From NCBI RefSeq assembly GCF_026898115.1, contig NZ_CP114036.1, positions 3,472,001 through 3,536,000 of the forward strand: a stretch of DNA of 64,000 nt. Direction: 5' to 3'. A program made the position numbers and the translations under genes. The notes beneath the pieces were generated by a model, which had not been told where the DNA came from, searched no databases, and saw only the letters and a program-made list of their open reading frames with translations. Each line of letters starts with the position of its first letter. Within the stretch, counting starts at the first letter, position 1. Shown here in pieces: positions 49,069 to 57,720 of this stretch. The DNA comes from Streptomyces sp. S465. Lineage in GTDB: Bacteria; Actinomycetota; Actinomycetes; Streptomycetales; Streptomycetaceae.

Positions 49069-50225
49069 AGGCTCAGCTCCGGTACGTCCAGCCGGCGGCC
49101 CTCCGCCGACGACTTCCAGCCCAGCTCGGCGAGCTGGACGCCGCGCGCACCGGCCAGCAGGTCCCAGCGCCAGGGCTCGTCGAGGGCGACATGGCGCAGG
49201 AACAGCTCCCACTGCGCCTTGAAGCCGTTGTCGAACTCCTCGTTGTCGGGGATCTCCTGCCACTGCTCGCGGAACGCCTCGGTGGCGGGCAGGTCGGGGT
49301 TCCACACCGGCTTGGGGGTGGCCGAGCGGTGCTGGACGCGGCACCTGCGCAGGCCCGCGACGGCCGAGCCCTCGGTGCCGTCGACCTGGAACTCGACCAG
49401 CTCGTCCCGGTTCACCCGGACCGCCCAGGAGGAGTTGATCTGGGCGATGGCGCCGCCCTCGAGCTGGAAGATGCCGTAGGCCGCGTCGTCGGCGGTGGCC
49501 TCGTACGGCTTGCCCTGCTCGTCCCAGCGGGTCGGGATGTGGGTGGTGGCCTGCGCCTGGACGGAGCGCACCGCGCCGAACAGCTCGTGCAGCACGTACT
49601 CCCAGTGCGGGAACATGTCGACGACGATGCCGCCGCCGTCCTCGGCCCGGTAGTTCCAGGAGGGCCGCTGGGCGCTCTGCCAGTCGCCTTCGAAGACCCA
49701 GTAGCCGAACTCCCCGCGCACGGAGAGGACGCGGCCGAAGAAGCCGCCGTCGATGAGCCGCTTGAGCTTCAGCAGTCCCGGCAGGAAGATCTTGTCCTGG
49801 ACGACGCCGTGTTTGACGCCCGCCGCCTGGGCGAGCCGGGCCAGCTCCAGGGCGCCCTCCAGGCCAGTGGCGGTGGGCTTCTCGGTGTAGATGTGCTTGC
49901 CCGCCGCGATGGCCTTCTTGATGGCCTCCTCACGGGCGGCGGTGACCTGCGCGTCGAAGTAGATGTCGACGCCGTCGTCCGCCAGTACGGCGTCCAGGTC
50001 GGTCGAGACGTCCGCGACCGGGTCGAGGCCGTGGCGCTCGGCGAGCTCCTTGAGCGCGTACTCACGGCGGCCGACGAGCAGCGGCTCGGGCCACAGCACG
50101 GTGCCGTCGCCGAGGCTGAGCCCGCCCTGTTCGCGGATGGCGAGGAGAGAGCGGACGAGGTGCTGGCGGTAGCCCATCCGGCCGGTCACACCGTTCATGG
50201 CGATCCGCACTGTCTTGCGTGTCAC
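49065..50225 (-). CDS. Gfo/Idh/MocA-family oxidoreductase
   Basis: NAD(P)-dependent sugar oxidoreductase of 386 residues. Rossmann start VRIAMNGVTGRMGYRQHLVR, cofactor motif IYTEKPTA, then GIVVDMFPHWEYVLHELFG with Asp and His in the catalytic positions. Unusual points are the GVTGRMGY-type Rossmann loop and an aspartate-rich segment after it. First gene of a three-gene operon. GTG 50225 is chosen; GAGGAG lies about a dozen bases before it, and the longer frame to 50285 would cross the operator. Substrate unknown; probably the same carbohydrate as the genes at 50-59 kb because both operons carry the same operator. Confidence 0.9.
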   Translation of the reverse strand: MTRKTVRIAMNGVTGRMGYRQHLVRSLLAIREQGGLSLGDGTVLWPEPLLVGRREYALKELAERHGLDPVADVSTDLDAVLADDGVDIYFDAQVTAAREEAIKKAIAAGKHIYTEKPTATGLEGALELARLAQAAGVKHGVVQDKIFLPGLLKLKRLIDGGFFGRVLSVRGEFGYWVFEGDWQSAQRPSWNYRAEDGGGIVVDMFPHWEYVLHELFGAVRSVQAQATTHIPTRWDEQGKPYEATADDAAYGIFQLEGGAIAQINSSWAVRVNRDELVEFQVDGTEGSAVAGLRRCRVQHRSATPKPVWNPDLPATEAFREQWQEIPDNEEFDNGFKAQWELFLRHVALDEPWRWDLLAGARGVQLAELGWKSSAEGRRLDVPELSL

Positions 50226-50252
50226 GTGGGTTCTTCTCCTCACCGAGAGTCG

Positions 50253-50279
50253 CAGCAAGCGCATGCAGTAAGCGCTTTC
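50253..50279 (-). promoter_or_regulatory. LacI-type operator of the DUF993 operon
   Basis: On the minus strand GAAAGCGCTTACTGC (50279-50265) is followed by a second copy GCGCTTGCTG (50262-50253), 28 bases before the GTG start. The first copy is almost identical to the operator at 58901-58914. Confidence 0.75.
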
Positions 50280-50295
50280 TATCACACCAAGCTAA

Positions 50296-50336
50296 CCGTC
50301 CCTGGCCGCCCCTGTACAGACCGAACACAGGGACGG
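50296..50336 (-). terminator. Hairpin ending the ABC-transporter operon
   Basis: CCGTCCCTG (50296-50304) pairs with CAGGGACGG (50328-50336), 19 bases past the stop of the last gene of the long operon. Confidence 0.7.
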
Positions 50337-50354
50337 CACAGGACGGTCGGCGCC

Positions 50355-52166
50355 TCAGCGCAGCGTGAGCCGGTAGCGCAGCGGCGCACGCCCGGTGATC
50401 AGGACCCGCTGCCCGGCCGGGGTCAGCTCGCCGCCCATCCAGCTGTAGCGCTCGCCGGGGTCCACGACGGCGGGCTGGCGCGGACCGCTGCCGTTGCCGG
50501 GCCCGAAGGTGATCACGTCATCGCCGGCCGTATAGGTCCCGTAGCCCTCGACCAGCTGGTACGTGTCCCGCTGACCGGAGACCGGCACCACTCCGGTGAG
50601 CCGTCCGCCGGAGCGGAAGCACAGTTCCAGGGCGAGCGGGACCTCGGACTCCCCCACCTCGACGTCCAGGTTCCAGCCGCCGTCCGCCTCCGCGATCCGC
50701 ACCTCGGTGCGCAGCGTGCGCCACTCCTTGGGGCGGTGCGGGAAGTCCATCGCGGACCAGAACCGGCCGTCGTCCGTCAGGGGGTACCGGCCGTCGGAGC
50801 GGCGGTGCTGGGGCGGCAGCGGCAGATGGTATCCGGCCCGCACCTCCGCCCACAGCCGCCAGCCGTCCGCCGTGCGCGCCACGTCCTCGGCCCGGAAGTG
50901 GCCGAGCGAGAAGAACTGCGGGGACAGCCGCAGCGAGTCCAGGATCGCCGCGCCCTTGCGCCATTTGAAGAACGTCGGATTGGTGGACAGGCCCGAGGAG
51001 ATCGCGTGCACGTCGGGGAAGTCGGTGCCGCCGAAGAGGGTGGTCCGGGTGTTCCCCTTCGCGATCCGGACCAGCCCGCAGTCCTTGTCGTGGAAGGTGA
51101 ACTCGCCGGGCTCGCCGGTGGCCTTCGGCAGCGGCGCGGCCACCTCCGGATGGTCCAGCACCTCGGCGAGGAAGTCCCCGAGCGGGGTCTCGTCGAAGGT
51201 CTGGTCCGCCCCGCGCCGCTGGACGGCGGCGGCGACGGCCGCGAACCGCCCGTCCTTCTCGCGCAGCGCCAGGGCGCGGAACTGGAGCCAGTACTCGGAC
51301 AGGTGCTTGACCGTCTTCTGGTCCTGCCGGCGCGAGTGCACCGTCTCCACCTCCCCGTCGGGTTCCAGGAGGTGCATGGTGGCCTCGAGGTTGCGGCGCA
51401 CGTTGTCGTACAGCTGCGGGCGCTCGGTGAGCCGGGCGAGGGTCAGCAGCGAGGGGTTGGTGACGATGGGCGCGTAGGTGGCGCTGCGCTCGCTGTACTG
51501 GCCGCTGTCGTACTGGTCGATGCCCTCGGCCAGCCAGGCGTCGATCCGGCGGGTGTAGCGCGCGTCGGGCCAGAAGGAGTTGATCCGGGCCAGCGCGGCG
51601 CACACCTTCCAGCGGTGGTTGGGGGTGTGCACCCCGCCGGTGGACAGCCCCTCGCCCGCCTTGAGCAGGATCTTCTTCAGGGTGGCCCGGACGCCCTCGG
51701 TGGTGGCGTGGCCGTCGGCGGCCAGCAGCCCGTGGAGCAGGCCGAGGTCGACGATGGAGAAGGCGGTGTCCGGGGGCGAGTGCACCGCGCCCTGGTCGTA
51801 GAGGCCGTCGTCGAACTGGGCGGCGGCCAGCGCGTCCACCAGCCGGGTCATCGGCGCGATCAGCGCGCCGTCGTGGTGGTGGCGGGCGTCGGCCCAGACG
51901 TGGACGGAGGCGAGCAGCCGCAGGCTACGGGCGGCGGGGCGGGCCTGGCCGAGGTTGTTCAGCTGGTCCAGGACCGTGTCGAGGCCGTCCAGCACCTCGG
52001 CCACCCGGGCGTCGGCCGCCTTGGTGAGCAGCTCCAGGAACGGCTTGTCGGTACGGCCGCGGGCGGCGGCCGTGGCCTGGGGACCGGCGGTGGCGAGCAG
52101 GGCGCTCACGGCGGCGGTTCCGGCGAGGAAGTGACGGCGGGAGACGTGGCTCGGGGAGGGGCTCAC
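50355..52166 (-). CDS. Tat-exported all-helical glycan-lyase-like protein
   Basis: Protein of 603 residues. A twin-arginine signal (SRRHFLAGTAAVSALLATAG, residues 9-28) sends it out folded. Residues 40-330 are helical and look like an alpha/alpha toroid (SLRLLASVHVWADARHHHDG, TPNHRWKVCAALARIN, YSERSATYAPIVTNPSLL); residues 350-603 are beta-rich. This two-part layout is that of heparinase II/III and related polysaccharide lyases, and the DARHHHDG, NHRW and SGQYSERS segments may line an active site, but I cannot place it in a named family. It is coupled to the DUF624 gene by a 4-base overlap and ends the operon. Confidence 0.7.
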   Translation of the reverse strand: MSPSPSHVSRRHFLAGTAAVSALLATAGPQATAAARGRTDKPFLELLTKAADARVAEVLDGLDTVLDQLNNLGQARPAARSLRLLASVHVWADARHHHDGALIAPMTRLVDALAAAQFDDGLYDQGAVHSPPDTAFSIVDLGLLHGLLAADGHATTEGVRATLKKILLKAGEGLSTGGVHTPNHRWKVCAALARINSFWPDARYTRRIDAWLAEGIDQYDSGQYSERSATYAPIVTNPSLLTLARLTERPQLYDNVRRNLEATMHLLEPDGEVETVHSRRQDQKTVKHLSEYWLQFRALALREKDGRFAAVAAAVQRRGADQTFDETPLGDFLAEVLDHPEVAAPLPKATGEPGEFTFHDKDCGLVRIAKGNTRTTLFGGTDFPDVHAISSGLSTNPTFFKWRKGAAILDSLRLSPQFFSLGHFRAEDVARTADGWRLWAEVRAGYHLPLPPQHRRSDGRYPLTDDGRFWSAMDFPHRPKEWRTLRTEVRIAEADGGWNLDVEVGESEVPLALELCFRSGGRLTGVVPVSGQRDTYQLVEGYGTYTAGDDVITFGPGNGSGPRQPAVVDPGERYSWMGGELTPAGQRVLITGRAPLRYRLTLR

Positions 52167-52753
52167 AGGTGGTGCTCCGTGGCTCGGGCGGCGATCGCGA
52201 GGGGGCCGGGGACGAGGAAGACAAGCGGCGGATAGGCCCAGGCGCAGACCGCGGCGGTGGCCACGGCCAGCAGCAGCACGACGCTCGCGCGGGGCCTGCG
52301 CACCGCGTCGTACGCCGCCGAGCGCAGCGCGGCGCGCCAGCTCGTCGCCGACTCGGGGCGGGCGCAGGCCAGCAGCAGCACGACGGTGAGCAGCCCGCCC
52401 ACGGCGAGCAGCGCGGGCCGGAAGACCACCGCGCCCGGCAGTCCGGCGCCCGCCGCGAGCGCGTTGAACAGCAGCAGGGCGCCACCGGCCAGCGTTCCGG
52501 CGCCGGCCAGCAGATCGCCGGTGCGCAGCCGGGCGCGCAGCGCGCGGAGGTAGCCGCCCGCGGTGGCGGGCGCGTCCTGGCGGACCCGCCGGTCCAGTAC
52601 GGCGCAGGCCGTGGACATCGCGGCCGGGGCGGTGACCAGCGGCAGCGAGGCGGCGGCGGTGGCCAGACCCACCGCCAGGACATCGGCGAAGAGCGCGAAC
52701 CGGGGGCCGAACAGCTCGCCGGGTTCGCGTTGGGTGGCGGTGGCCATGCTCAT
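52163..52753 (-). CDS. YesL/DUF624-like membrane protein
   Basis: Membrane protein of 196 residues with about five hydrophobic segments (FALFADVLAVGLATAAASLP, AGTLAGGALLLFNALAAG, PALLAVGGLLTVVLLLACA, SVVLLLAVATAAVCAWA, LVFLVPGPLAIAA). Small proteins of this YesL type often sit in rhamnogalacturonan and other polysaccharide loci beside MalF/MalG permeases; their function is unknown. The start overlaps the permease stop (ATGA). Confidence 0.75.
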   Translation of the reverse strand: MSMATATQREPGELFGPRFALFADVLAVGLATAAASLPLVTAPAAMSTACAVLDRRVRQDAPATAGGYLRALRARLRTGDLLAGAGTLAGGALLLFNALAAGAGLPGAVVFRPALLAVGGLLTVVLLLACARPESATSWRAALRSAAYDAVRRPRASVVLLLAVATAAVCAWAYPPLVFLVPGPLAIAARATEHHL

Positions 52754-53625
52754 CCCTTCAGTCCGGAGCTGGCCATGCCCTCGACCAGGAACCGCTGGAA
52801 GGCGAGGAAGAAGAGCACGATGGGCAGCAGCGCGAACACCGACATCGCGAACATCGGGCCGAAGGCCGACTGGCTGGAGGCGTCCACGAAGGAGCGCAGG
52901 GCCAGGGTCAGGGTGAACTTCTCCGGCTCGAAGAGGTAGATGAGCTGGGTGAAGAAGTCGTTCCAGGTCCAGATGAAGGTGAAGATCGCGGTGGTGATCA
53001 GCGCGGGCCGGGTCAGCGGCAGGATGACGCTGAAGAACGAGCGGAAGGGCCCGCAGCCGTCGATCCGGGCCGCCTCTTCCAGCTCACGCGGCAGTCCGCG
53101 CATGAACTGCACGATGAGGAAGACGAAGAAGGCGTCGGTGGCCAGGAACTTCGGCAGGATCATCGGCCAGTAGGTGTTCACCATGCCGAGCTGGTTGAAG
53201 ATGATGTACTGCGGGATGAGGATGGCGTGGTGCGGCAGCATGATCGTCGCGATCATGAACGCGAAGAGCGGGCCGCGCATCCGGAACCGCAGCCGCGCGA
53301 AGGCGTACGCGGCGAGCGAGCAGCTGATGACGTTGCCGAGCACCGCACCGCAGGCGATCAACAGCGAGTTCCACAGCAGCCGTCCGACGCTGACCTCGTT
53401 CACCCCGTCCAGGGCGGTGGAGTAGTTGCCCCACTCGAAGTGGCTGGGCAGCAGCTTGAGGCTGGCGATGACCTCGTCGGCGGGTTTGAACGAGGTCGCC
53501 AGCAGCCAGGCCAGCGGATAGAGCATCACCAGCAGCACGGCGATCAGACCGATGTGCAGGGCGATCCGGGCGGGCGCGGGACGTTTGCGCGCCGTGCCCG
53601 CGGTGGTGATCGGGGCGGTGGTCAT
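52750..53625 (-). CDS. Carbohydrate ABC permease, MalG/CUT1 type
   Basis: Inner-membrane permease of 291 residues with six helices; begins after a basic tail with IALHIGLIAVLLVMLYPLAW and SFKPADEVIASLKLLPSHFE. The cytoplasmic EAA loop EEAARIDGCGPFRSFFSVIL contacts the ATPase. It ends GLKG like other MalG proteins. No ATPase gene lies in this operon, so a shared MsiK-type ATPase elsewhere probably energises it, as is usual for Streptomyces CUT1 importers. Confidence 0.95.
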   Translation of the reverse strand: MTTAPITTAGTARKRPAPARIALHIGLIAVLLVMLYPLAWLLATSFKPADEVIASLKLLPSHFEWGNYSTALDGVNEVSVGRLLWNSLLIACGAVLGNVISCSLAAYAFARLRFRMRGPLFAFMIATIMLPHHAILIPQYIIFNQLGMVNTYWPMILPKFLATDAFFVFLIVQFMRGLPRELEEAARIDGCGPFRSFFSVILPLTRPALITTAIFTFIWTWNDFFTQLIYLFEPEKFTLTLALRSFVDASSQSAFGPMFAMSVFALLPIVLFFLAFQRFLVEGMASSGLKG

Positions 53626-54584
53626 CGGCCCCCCTCATTGGTGTCGTTGGCGTAGAAGACCCAGGCCCGGGAGGTCCGGAAGAGCACCGCGGTGACGACC
53701 CCGATGGCCAGCAGGAGCACCCACGCCATGGCGGAGGCGTAGCCCATGTGGGAGGCGGTGAAGCCGCGGTCGTACAGGTAGAGCGTGTAGACCAGCGTGG
53801 AGTCCGCGGGTCCGCCCTTGCCCCCGCTGACCGCGAAGGCGGGGGTGAAGACCTGGAACGCCTGGATCATCTGGAGCACCAGGTTGAAGAAGAGCACCGG
53901 GGACAGCATCGGGATGGTGATGGAGCGGAACTGCCGCCACCAGGAGGCCCCGTCGACGGCCGCCGCCTCGTACAGCTCGGCGGGTATCTGCTGGAGCCCG
54001 GCCAGGAAGATCACCATGGGGGCGCCGAACTGCCAGATGGTCAGCAGCGCCACCGACAGGATGGCCCAGCCCGGCTTGTTGATCCAGCCGCCGATGTCGA
54101 GGCCGACGTCGGAGAGCAGGTTGTCGACGGTGCCGCCGTCGTTGAAGATCGCCCGCCAGACGAGCGCGATGGACATCGACGCGCCGAGCAGCGAGGGGGC
54201 GTAGAACGCGGAGCGGTAGAAGCCCTTGCCGCGCTTGACCGACTTCAGCGCGATCGCCACGGCGAGCGCCAGCACGAGCTGGAGCGGCACCGCGATCACC
54301 ACGTAGGTCAGGGTGGTGCCGACCGACCGCCAGTAGCGGGGGTCCTCGGTGAACATCTGGGTGTAGTTGCGGAAGCCCACCCAGCTGGGCGCGTCGAACA
54401 TGTCGTAGTCGGTGAACGACAGATACAGCGAGACGGCCATGGGCAGCAGCGTCAGCACGGTGGCGCCGAGCACCCAGGGGGACAGGAACACCCAGGCGGC
54501 GCCCTGCCGCTCGCGCTTGCGAGCCCGCTTGCCGCCGGTGGCGGAGGGCGCGGCGCTCTGGGGGCGGGTCGCGGTCGCGGTCAT
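53622..54584 (-). CDS. Carbohydrate ABC permease, MalF/CUT1 type
   Basis: Permease of 320 residues, partner of the MalG-type protein. Six helices (AAWVFLSPWVLGATVLTLLP, YVVIAVPLQLVLALAVAIAL and later ones) and the EAA loop YEAAAVDGASWWRQFRSITI. It overlaps both neighbours by four bases (ATGA at each end), so the importer genes are strictly coupled. Confidence 0.95.
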   Translation of the reverse strand: MTATATRPQSAAPSATGGKRARKRERQGAAWVFLSPWVLGATVLTLLPMAVSLYLSFTDYDMFDAPSWVGFRNYTQMFTEDPRYWRSVGTTLTYVVIAVPLQLVLALAVAIALKSVKRGKGFYRSAFYAPSLLGASMSIALVWRAIFNDGGTVDNLLSDVGLDIGGWINKPGWAILSVALLTIWQFGAPMVIFLAGLQQIPAELYEAAAVDGASWWRQFRSITIPMLSPVLFFNLVLQMIQAFQVFTPAFAVSGGKGGPADSTLVYTLYLYDRGFTASHMGYASAMAWVLLLAIGVVTAVLFRTSRAWVFYANDTNEGGR

Positions 54585-55870
54585 TGCCTCAGCTCCGCCT
54601 TCGCCTCGGTGATGTAGTCCTCCGCCGCCTCACGCGGCGACATGCGCTCGTAGGACACCTGGTCGTAGTCGCGCGCGAAGGTGCCTTGCAGGGAGGCGTC
54701 GCCCTTGGGCGGCGCGGCGGGCGGGTCCTCGAACTTGCCCTCGAACTGCTTCTGGTACGCGGAGATGACCTGGTCGAACCCCTCCAGCTTGGGCAGCACC
54801 TTCTCGCGCAGCGTGTCGTTGGCCGGGATGCCCCGGGTGGCGCCGAGGATGGCGCCCGCCTCCTGGTCGTTGAGCAGGAAGTCGATGAACTGGGCGGCCT
54901 GCTTCGGGTGTGCGGTCTTGGCCGAGGCGCCGAAGAACATCGACGGTTTGAAGTACTGGCCCGGGGTGCCGTCGTCGCCGACCGGCAGTGGCGCCATCTT
55001 CAGCCCCTCGCCGACGATGGCCGAGTAGCCGCTGACGGGGGCGTCCCAGTTGAAGTCGGAGACGGCCGTCAGCCGGCCCAGCGGGGTGTTCTCCACCGTC
55101 CCGTCCATCTGGGTGGTCTGCTCGGCGCGGGACACCGCGCCCTCCTTGCGGAGCCCGGTGCACCACTCCCAGTAGCGGGTCAGATCGTCGGCGGTGAAGC
55201 CCAGCCCGCCGTCCTCGGTGTACAGGCTCTTGCCCTGGCCGCGCAGCCAGATCTCGAAGACGTCCTCGCTCTGGCCCGGGTCGGTGCCGCCGACCCGGCC
55301 GCCGGTGGCCTTGGACTTCGACAGCTCGCGCATCGCGTCGGCCCAGTCGTCCCACGTCCAGCCCGCGGTGGGCTCGGGGACGCCCGCCTTGCGCCACAGC
55401 GTGGCGTCGTACGCCATCGTCTCGGTGCCGCGGGCGACCGGGAGCGCGTACCGCTTGCCGTCGACCACGCCGGTGTCCAGCAGCCCCTTGTCGATCTGAG
55501 AGGTCCGCAGTTCGGGGTACGTGCCGAGGTCCAGCAGGATGCCGGAGGTCGCGTACTGGTTGATCTGCCGGTAGTCCAGCTGCATCACATCGGGCGCGTC
55601 GCCGCCCGCCGCCTGCGTGGCGAGCTTCGCCTTGTAGGTGTCGAATCCCGCGAAGGACGTGGTGATGTCGATGTCGGGGTGGCGCTTCTCGAAAACCTTG
55701 ATGGCCTGCTCCGTGCGGGCCGCCCGGTCGGGATTGCCCCACCAGGTGAACCGCAGGGTGACCTTGCCGCCCGAGCCGCCGCCGCCATCGCCGCCGCAGC
55801 CCGTGAGGGTCCCGCCGAGTGTGAGGACGAGAGCCAGGGCGCAGGACACCTTTGTCCTGTTTCCGCGCAT
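54581..55870 (-). CDS. Carbohydrate ABC substrate-binding lipoprotein (CUT1)
   Basis: Extracellular solute-binding protein of 429 residues. Lipoprotein signal VSCALALVLTLGGTLTGCGG with the lipobox cysteine in LTGC, then a family-1 binding fold (VTLRFTWWGNPDRAARTEQA, APDVMQLDYRQINQYA, PGQYFKPSMFFGASAKT). It delivers the sugar to the two permeases encoded after it. ATG 55870 begins MRGNRTKVS; the longer frame to 56053 consists of translated downstream repeat of the cupin gene and is rejected. Confidence 0.95.
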   Translation of the reverse strand: MRGNRTKVSCALALVLTLGGTLTGCGGDGGGGSGGKVTLRFTWWGNPDRAARTEQAIKVFEKRHPDIDITTSFAGFDTYKAKLATQAAGGDAPDVMQLDYRQINQYATSGILLDLGTYPELRTSQIDKGLLDTGVVDGKRYALPVARGTETMAYDATLWRKAGVPEPTAGWTWDDWADAMRELSKSKATGGRVGGTDPGQSEDVFEIWLRGQGKSLYTEDGGLGFTADDLTRYWEWCTGLRKEGAVSRAEQTTQMDGTVENTPLGRLTAVSDFNWDAPVSGYSAIVGEGLKMAPLPVGDDGTPGQYFKPSMFFGASAKTAHPKQAAQFIDFLLNDQEAGAILGATRGIPANDTLREKVLPKLEGFDQVISAYQKQFEGKFEDPPAAPPKGDASLQGTFARDYDQVSYERMSPREAAEDYITEAKAELRQ

Positions 55871-55928
55871 ACCAGAGCCGACCTCCCTCCTGATGTGTCC
55901 GTTGAACGTGCGTGGTGGTGCCTGTGGC

Positions 55929-56011
55929 GGCCATGCGCCGTCGTACGGGGGCCATGCGCCGTCGTAGGGGGCCATGCGCCGTCGTACGGGGGCTACTCGC
56001 CGTAGTACGGG
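55929..56011 (-). repeat. 20-21 bp tandem repeat over the cupin gene stop codon
   Basis: About four units: CCATGCGCCGTCGTACGGGG at 55931, similar copies at 55952 and 55972, and a diverged copy CTACTCGCCGTAGTACGG at 55993 that is the coding end and stop of the cupin gene. One unit has lost a base, giving 21- and 20-base periods. Confidence 0.93.
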
Positions 56012-56763
56012 AGCGTGGCTCCGGGCAGTTCGTACTCGTCCCGGCGACCGCACATGCCGTAGCCGCCCCGGCGGCTGGGCCCGGTCGCGGTGACCCGCGC
56101 CTCGGCCAGGTGGGAGGCGTCGCCCGCGGCGAGCGCGGTCAGCTGCTCACCGGTGCGCCGCGCGGCGGCGAGCGCCCCGTCCCGCCAGCGCGGCTCCCAC
56201 TGCCCGACCTTGGGCGCGACGATCCGCACCGCCGCCTCGTGGAAGGCGCGCAGCGGCCCCGCGTCGCCCTTCTCGGCGGCGGCCCGCAGCGTCAGATAGC
56301 CCTCGACCGCCAGGTCCCGGCGGCGCCGGGCGGCCGCGTCGGCCTCCGGCCCCTCCTTGGCGGGCAGCGCGGCGGCCGCCGCGTACCGCCCGGGGTCGGC
56401 CAGCACCTCGGGCGGGAAGGTGAAGACCGCGTCACCGGCCTCCGGCAGCCCGCTGTTCTGCATCAGCACGGTCACCTTCAGCCCGCCGCCCTGCACCATC
56501 CGGTGCACCGTGCCGGGGGTGAACCACACCACCGCGCCCGGCTCCAGCGGGGTCTCGGTGAACCCGTCCGCGACGGTCAGGGTCTGCACGGCGCCGCGTC
56601 CCGCGGTCACCACATACGCCTCGGTGCAGGCCAGATGGAGATGGGGGCTGCCGCCGCACACCCCGTCGGCGGCCTCCCACTCGTACGCGCTGATGTGGGA
56701 GAGCCCCACACCGCCCGGCAGCGGGGCGGGCATCGGATGCGTCGAGGTCACCGTGGTCACCAT
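55993..56763 (-). CDS. Cupin-domain protein
   Basis: Protein of 256 residues. An N-terminal cupin holds metal ligands in SPHLHLACTEAYVVTAGRGA and GAVVWFTPGTVHRMV; a helical C-terminal part (residues 130-230) ends GMCGRRDEYELPGATLPYYG. Probably a sugar-binding or isomerising cupin acting with the PmoA-like protein whose stop it overlaps by seven bases. Its stop codon lies inside a short tandem repeat. Confidence 0.8.
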   Translation of the reverse strand: MVTTVTSTHPMPAPLPGGVGLSHISAYEWEAADGVCGGSPHLHLACTEAYVVTAGRGAVQTLTVADGFTETPLEPGAVVWFTPGTVHRMVQGGGLKVTVLMQNSGLPEAGDAVFTFPPEVLADPGRYAAAAALPAKEGPEADAAARRRRDLAVEGYLTLRAAAEKGDAGPLRAFHEAAVRIVAPKVGQWEPRWRDGALAAARRTGEQLTALAAGDASHLAEARVTATGPSRRGGYGMCGRRDEYELPGATLPYYGE

Positions 56764-57713
56764 CCGTGGTTCGCGAGGTAGCTCTCGGCGCGCGCCCGGT
56801 CCCAGGCGCCGTCGGCGACCACCACCCGGTAGCGGTAGCCGAAGGACTCCCCCGGCGGCAGCTCGAACTCCTCGAAGAACGCCCAGGAGGGGGCCACCGT
56901 GGGGATGGGCTCGGAGCGCACGAACCAGTGGGAGGGGTGGATCGCGGTCGCGCTGTCCAGGTTCTCCGGGGCGTGTGCGAACAGCAGCGTGGAGTGCGCG
57001 TCCACGTCGTCGTGCTCGGCAGTGAAGGCGATCCAGGCGGCGTCGGTGGCCGGGGTGCCCATCAGGTCCGAGGCGCCGGCCTCGCCGTCGCCGCCGCGCC
57101 CGTCCGGGCCGATGACGTCGCCGCCGGTGAAGTCGCGCGGGCCGCGCCACTGGAGCCCGGTGTATCCGGCCATCTCCCGGCCCGCGGTGGTCGGGGAGCC
57201 GAAGCGCAGGGCCTCGCCACGGGTGTTGGTGAGGTGGATGGACCAGTCCAGGGCCCAGGTGCCCGCCTCCGGCTCCACCGAGTGCACTTCGACGGTGCGC
57301 AGCTCACGCGCCCACTCCTGACCGCCGTGCTCGATCCAGGTGAGCTTCTCGGTGAAGCGCAGCCGGTCCTCGTCGACGGTGAACTCCTCGAAGCCGTCGT
57401 GGCGCATCGAGCCCACGCGCTCCTCGACGCGCTGATAGCCCTGTTCGGGGCCGAGGTAGGAGTTGCCGCCCCAGAAGTTCTGGCCGGACAGGTGGCTGGC
57501 GGTCATCTGGAGGCCCTTGTGCCAGCGGTGGTCGTTGGGCCGGTAGCCGGAGACCTGGTTGCCGGCGAGGGTGCGCAGCGGATGGGCGTAGGGCTTACGG
57601 GCCTCGAAGGCGTCCGGGTCGGGCCGGTAGACGTACGCCATCAGCTCGACGCCGCCGGAGGCGACCGAGACGCGTGTCCCGTGGGTGTGGGTGACGGTGA
57701 TGCGCTGGGTCAT
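56757..57713 (-). CDS. PmoA-like protein (DUF6807)
   Basis: Beta-rich protein of 318 residues: YVYRPDPDAFEARKPYAHPL, TLAGNQVSGYRPNDHRWHKG, LQMTASHLSGQNFWGGNSYL, GLQWRGPRDFTGGDVIGPDG and HPSHWFVRSEPIPTVAPSWA. The PYAHPL, DHRWHKG and FWGGNSY motifs mark the PmoA/DUF6807 family common in sugar-degradation loci with Gfo/Idh/MocA enzymes; activity unknown. Second gene of the operon, seven bases after the oxidoreductase. Confidence 0.82.
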   Translation of the reverse strand: MTQRITVTHTHGTRVSVASGGVELMAYVYRPDPDAFEARKPYAHPLRTLAGNQVSGYRPNDHRWHKGLQMTASHLSGQNFWGGNSYLGPEQGYQRVEERVGSMRHDGFEEFTVDEDRLRFTEKLTWIEHGGQEWARELRTVEVHSVEPEAGTWALDWSIHLTNTRGEALRFGSPTTAGREMAGYTGLQWRGPRDFTGGDVIGPDGRGGDGEAGASDLMGTPATDAAWIAFTAEHDDVDAHSTLLFAHAPENLDSATAIHPSHWFVRSEPIPTVAPSWAFFEEFELPPGESFGYRYRVVVADGAWDRARAESYLANHGW

Positions 57714-57720
57714 GGCGGCC

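Noticed and set aside
54581..56053. Longer start for the sugar-binding lipoprotein
   Set aside because: The extra residues are translated tandem repeat of the cupin gene's 3' end, and the lipoprotein signal begins at 55870.
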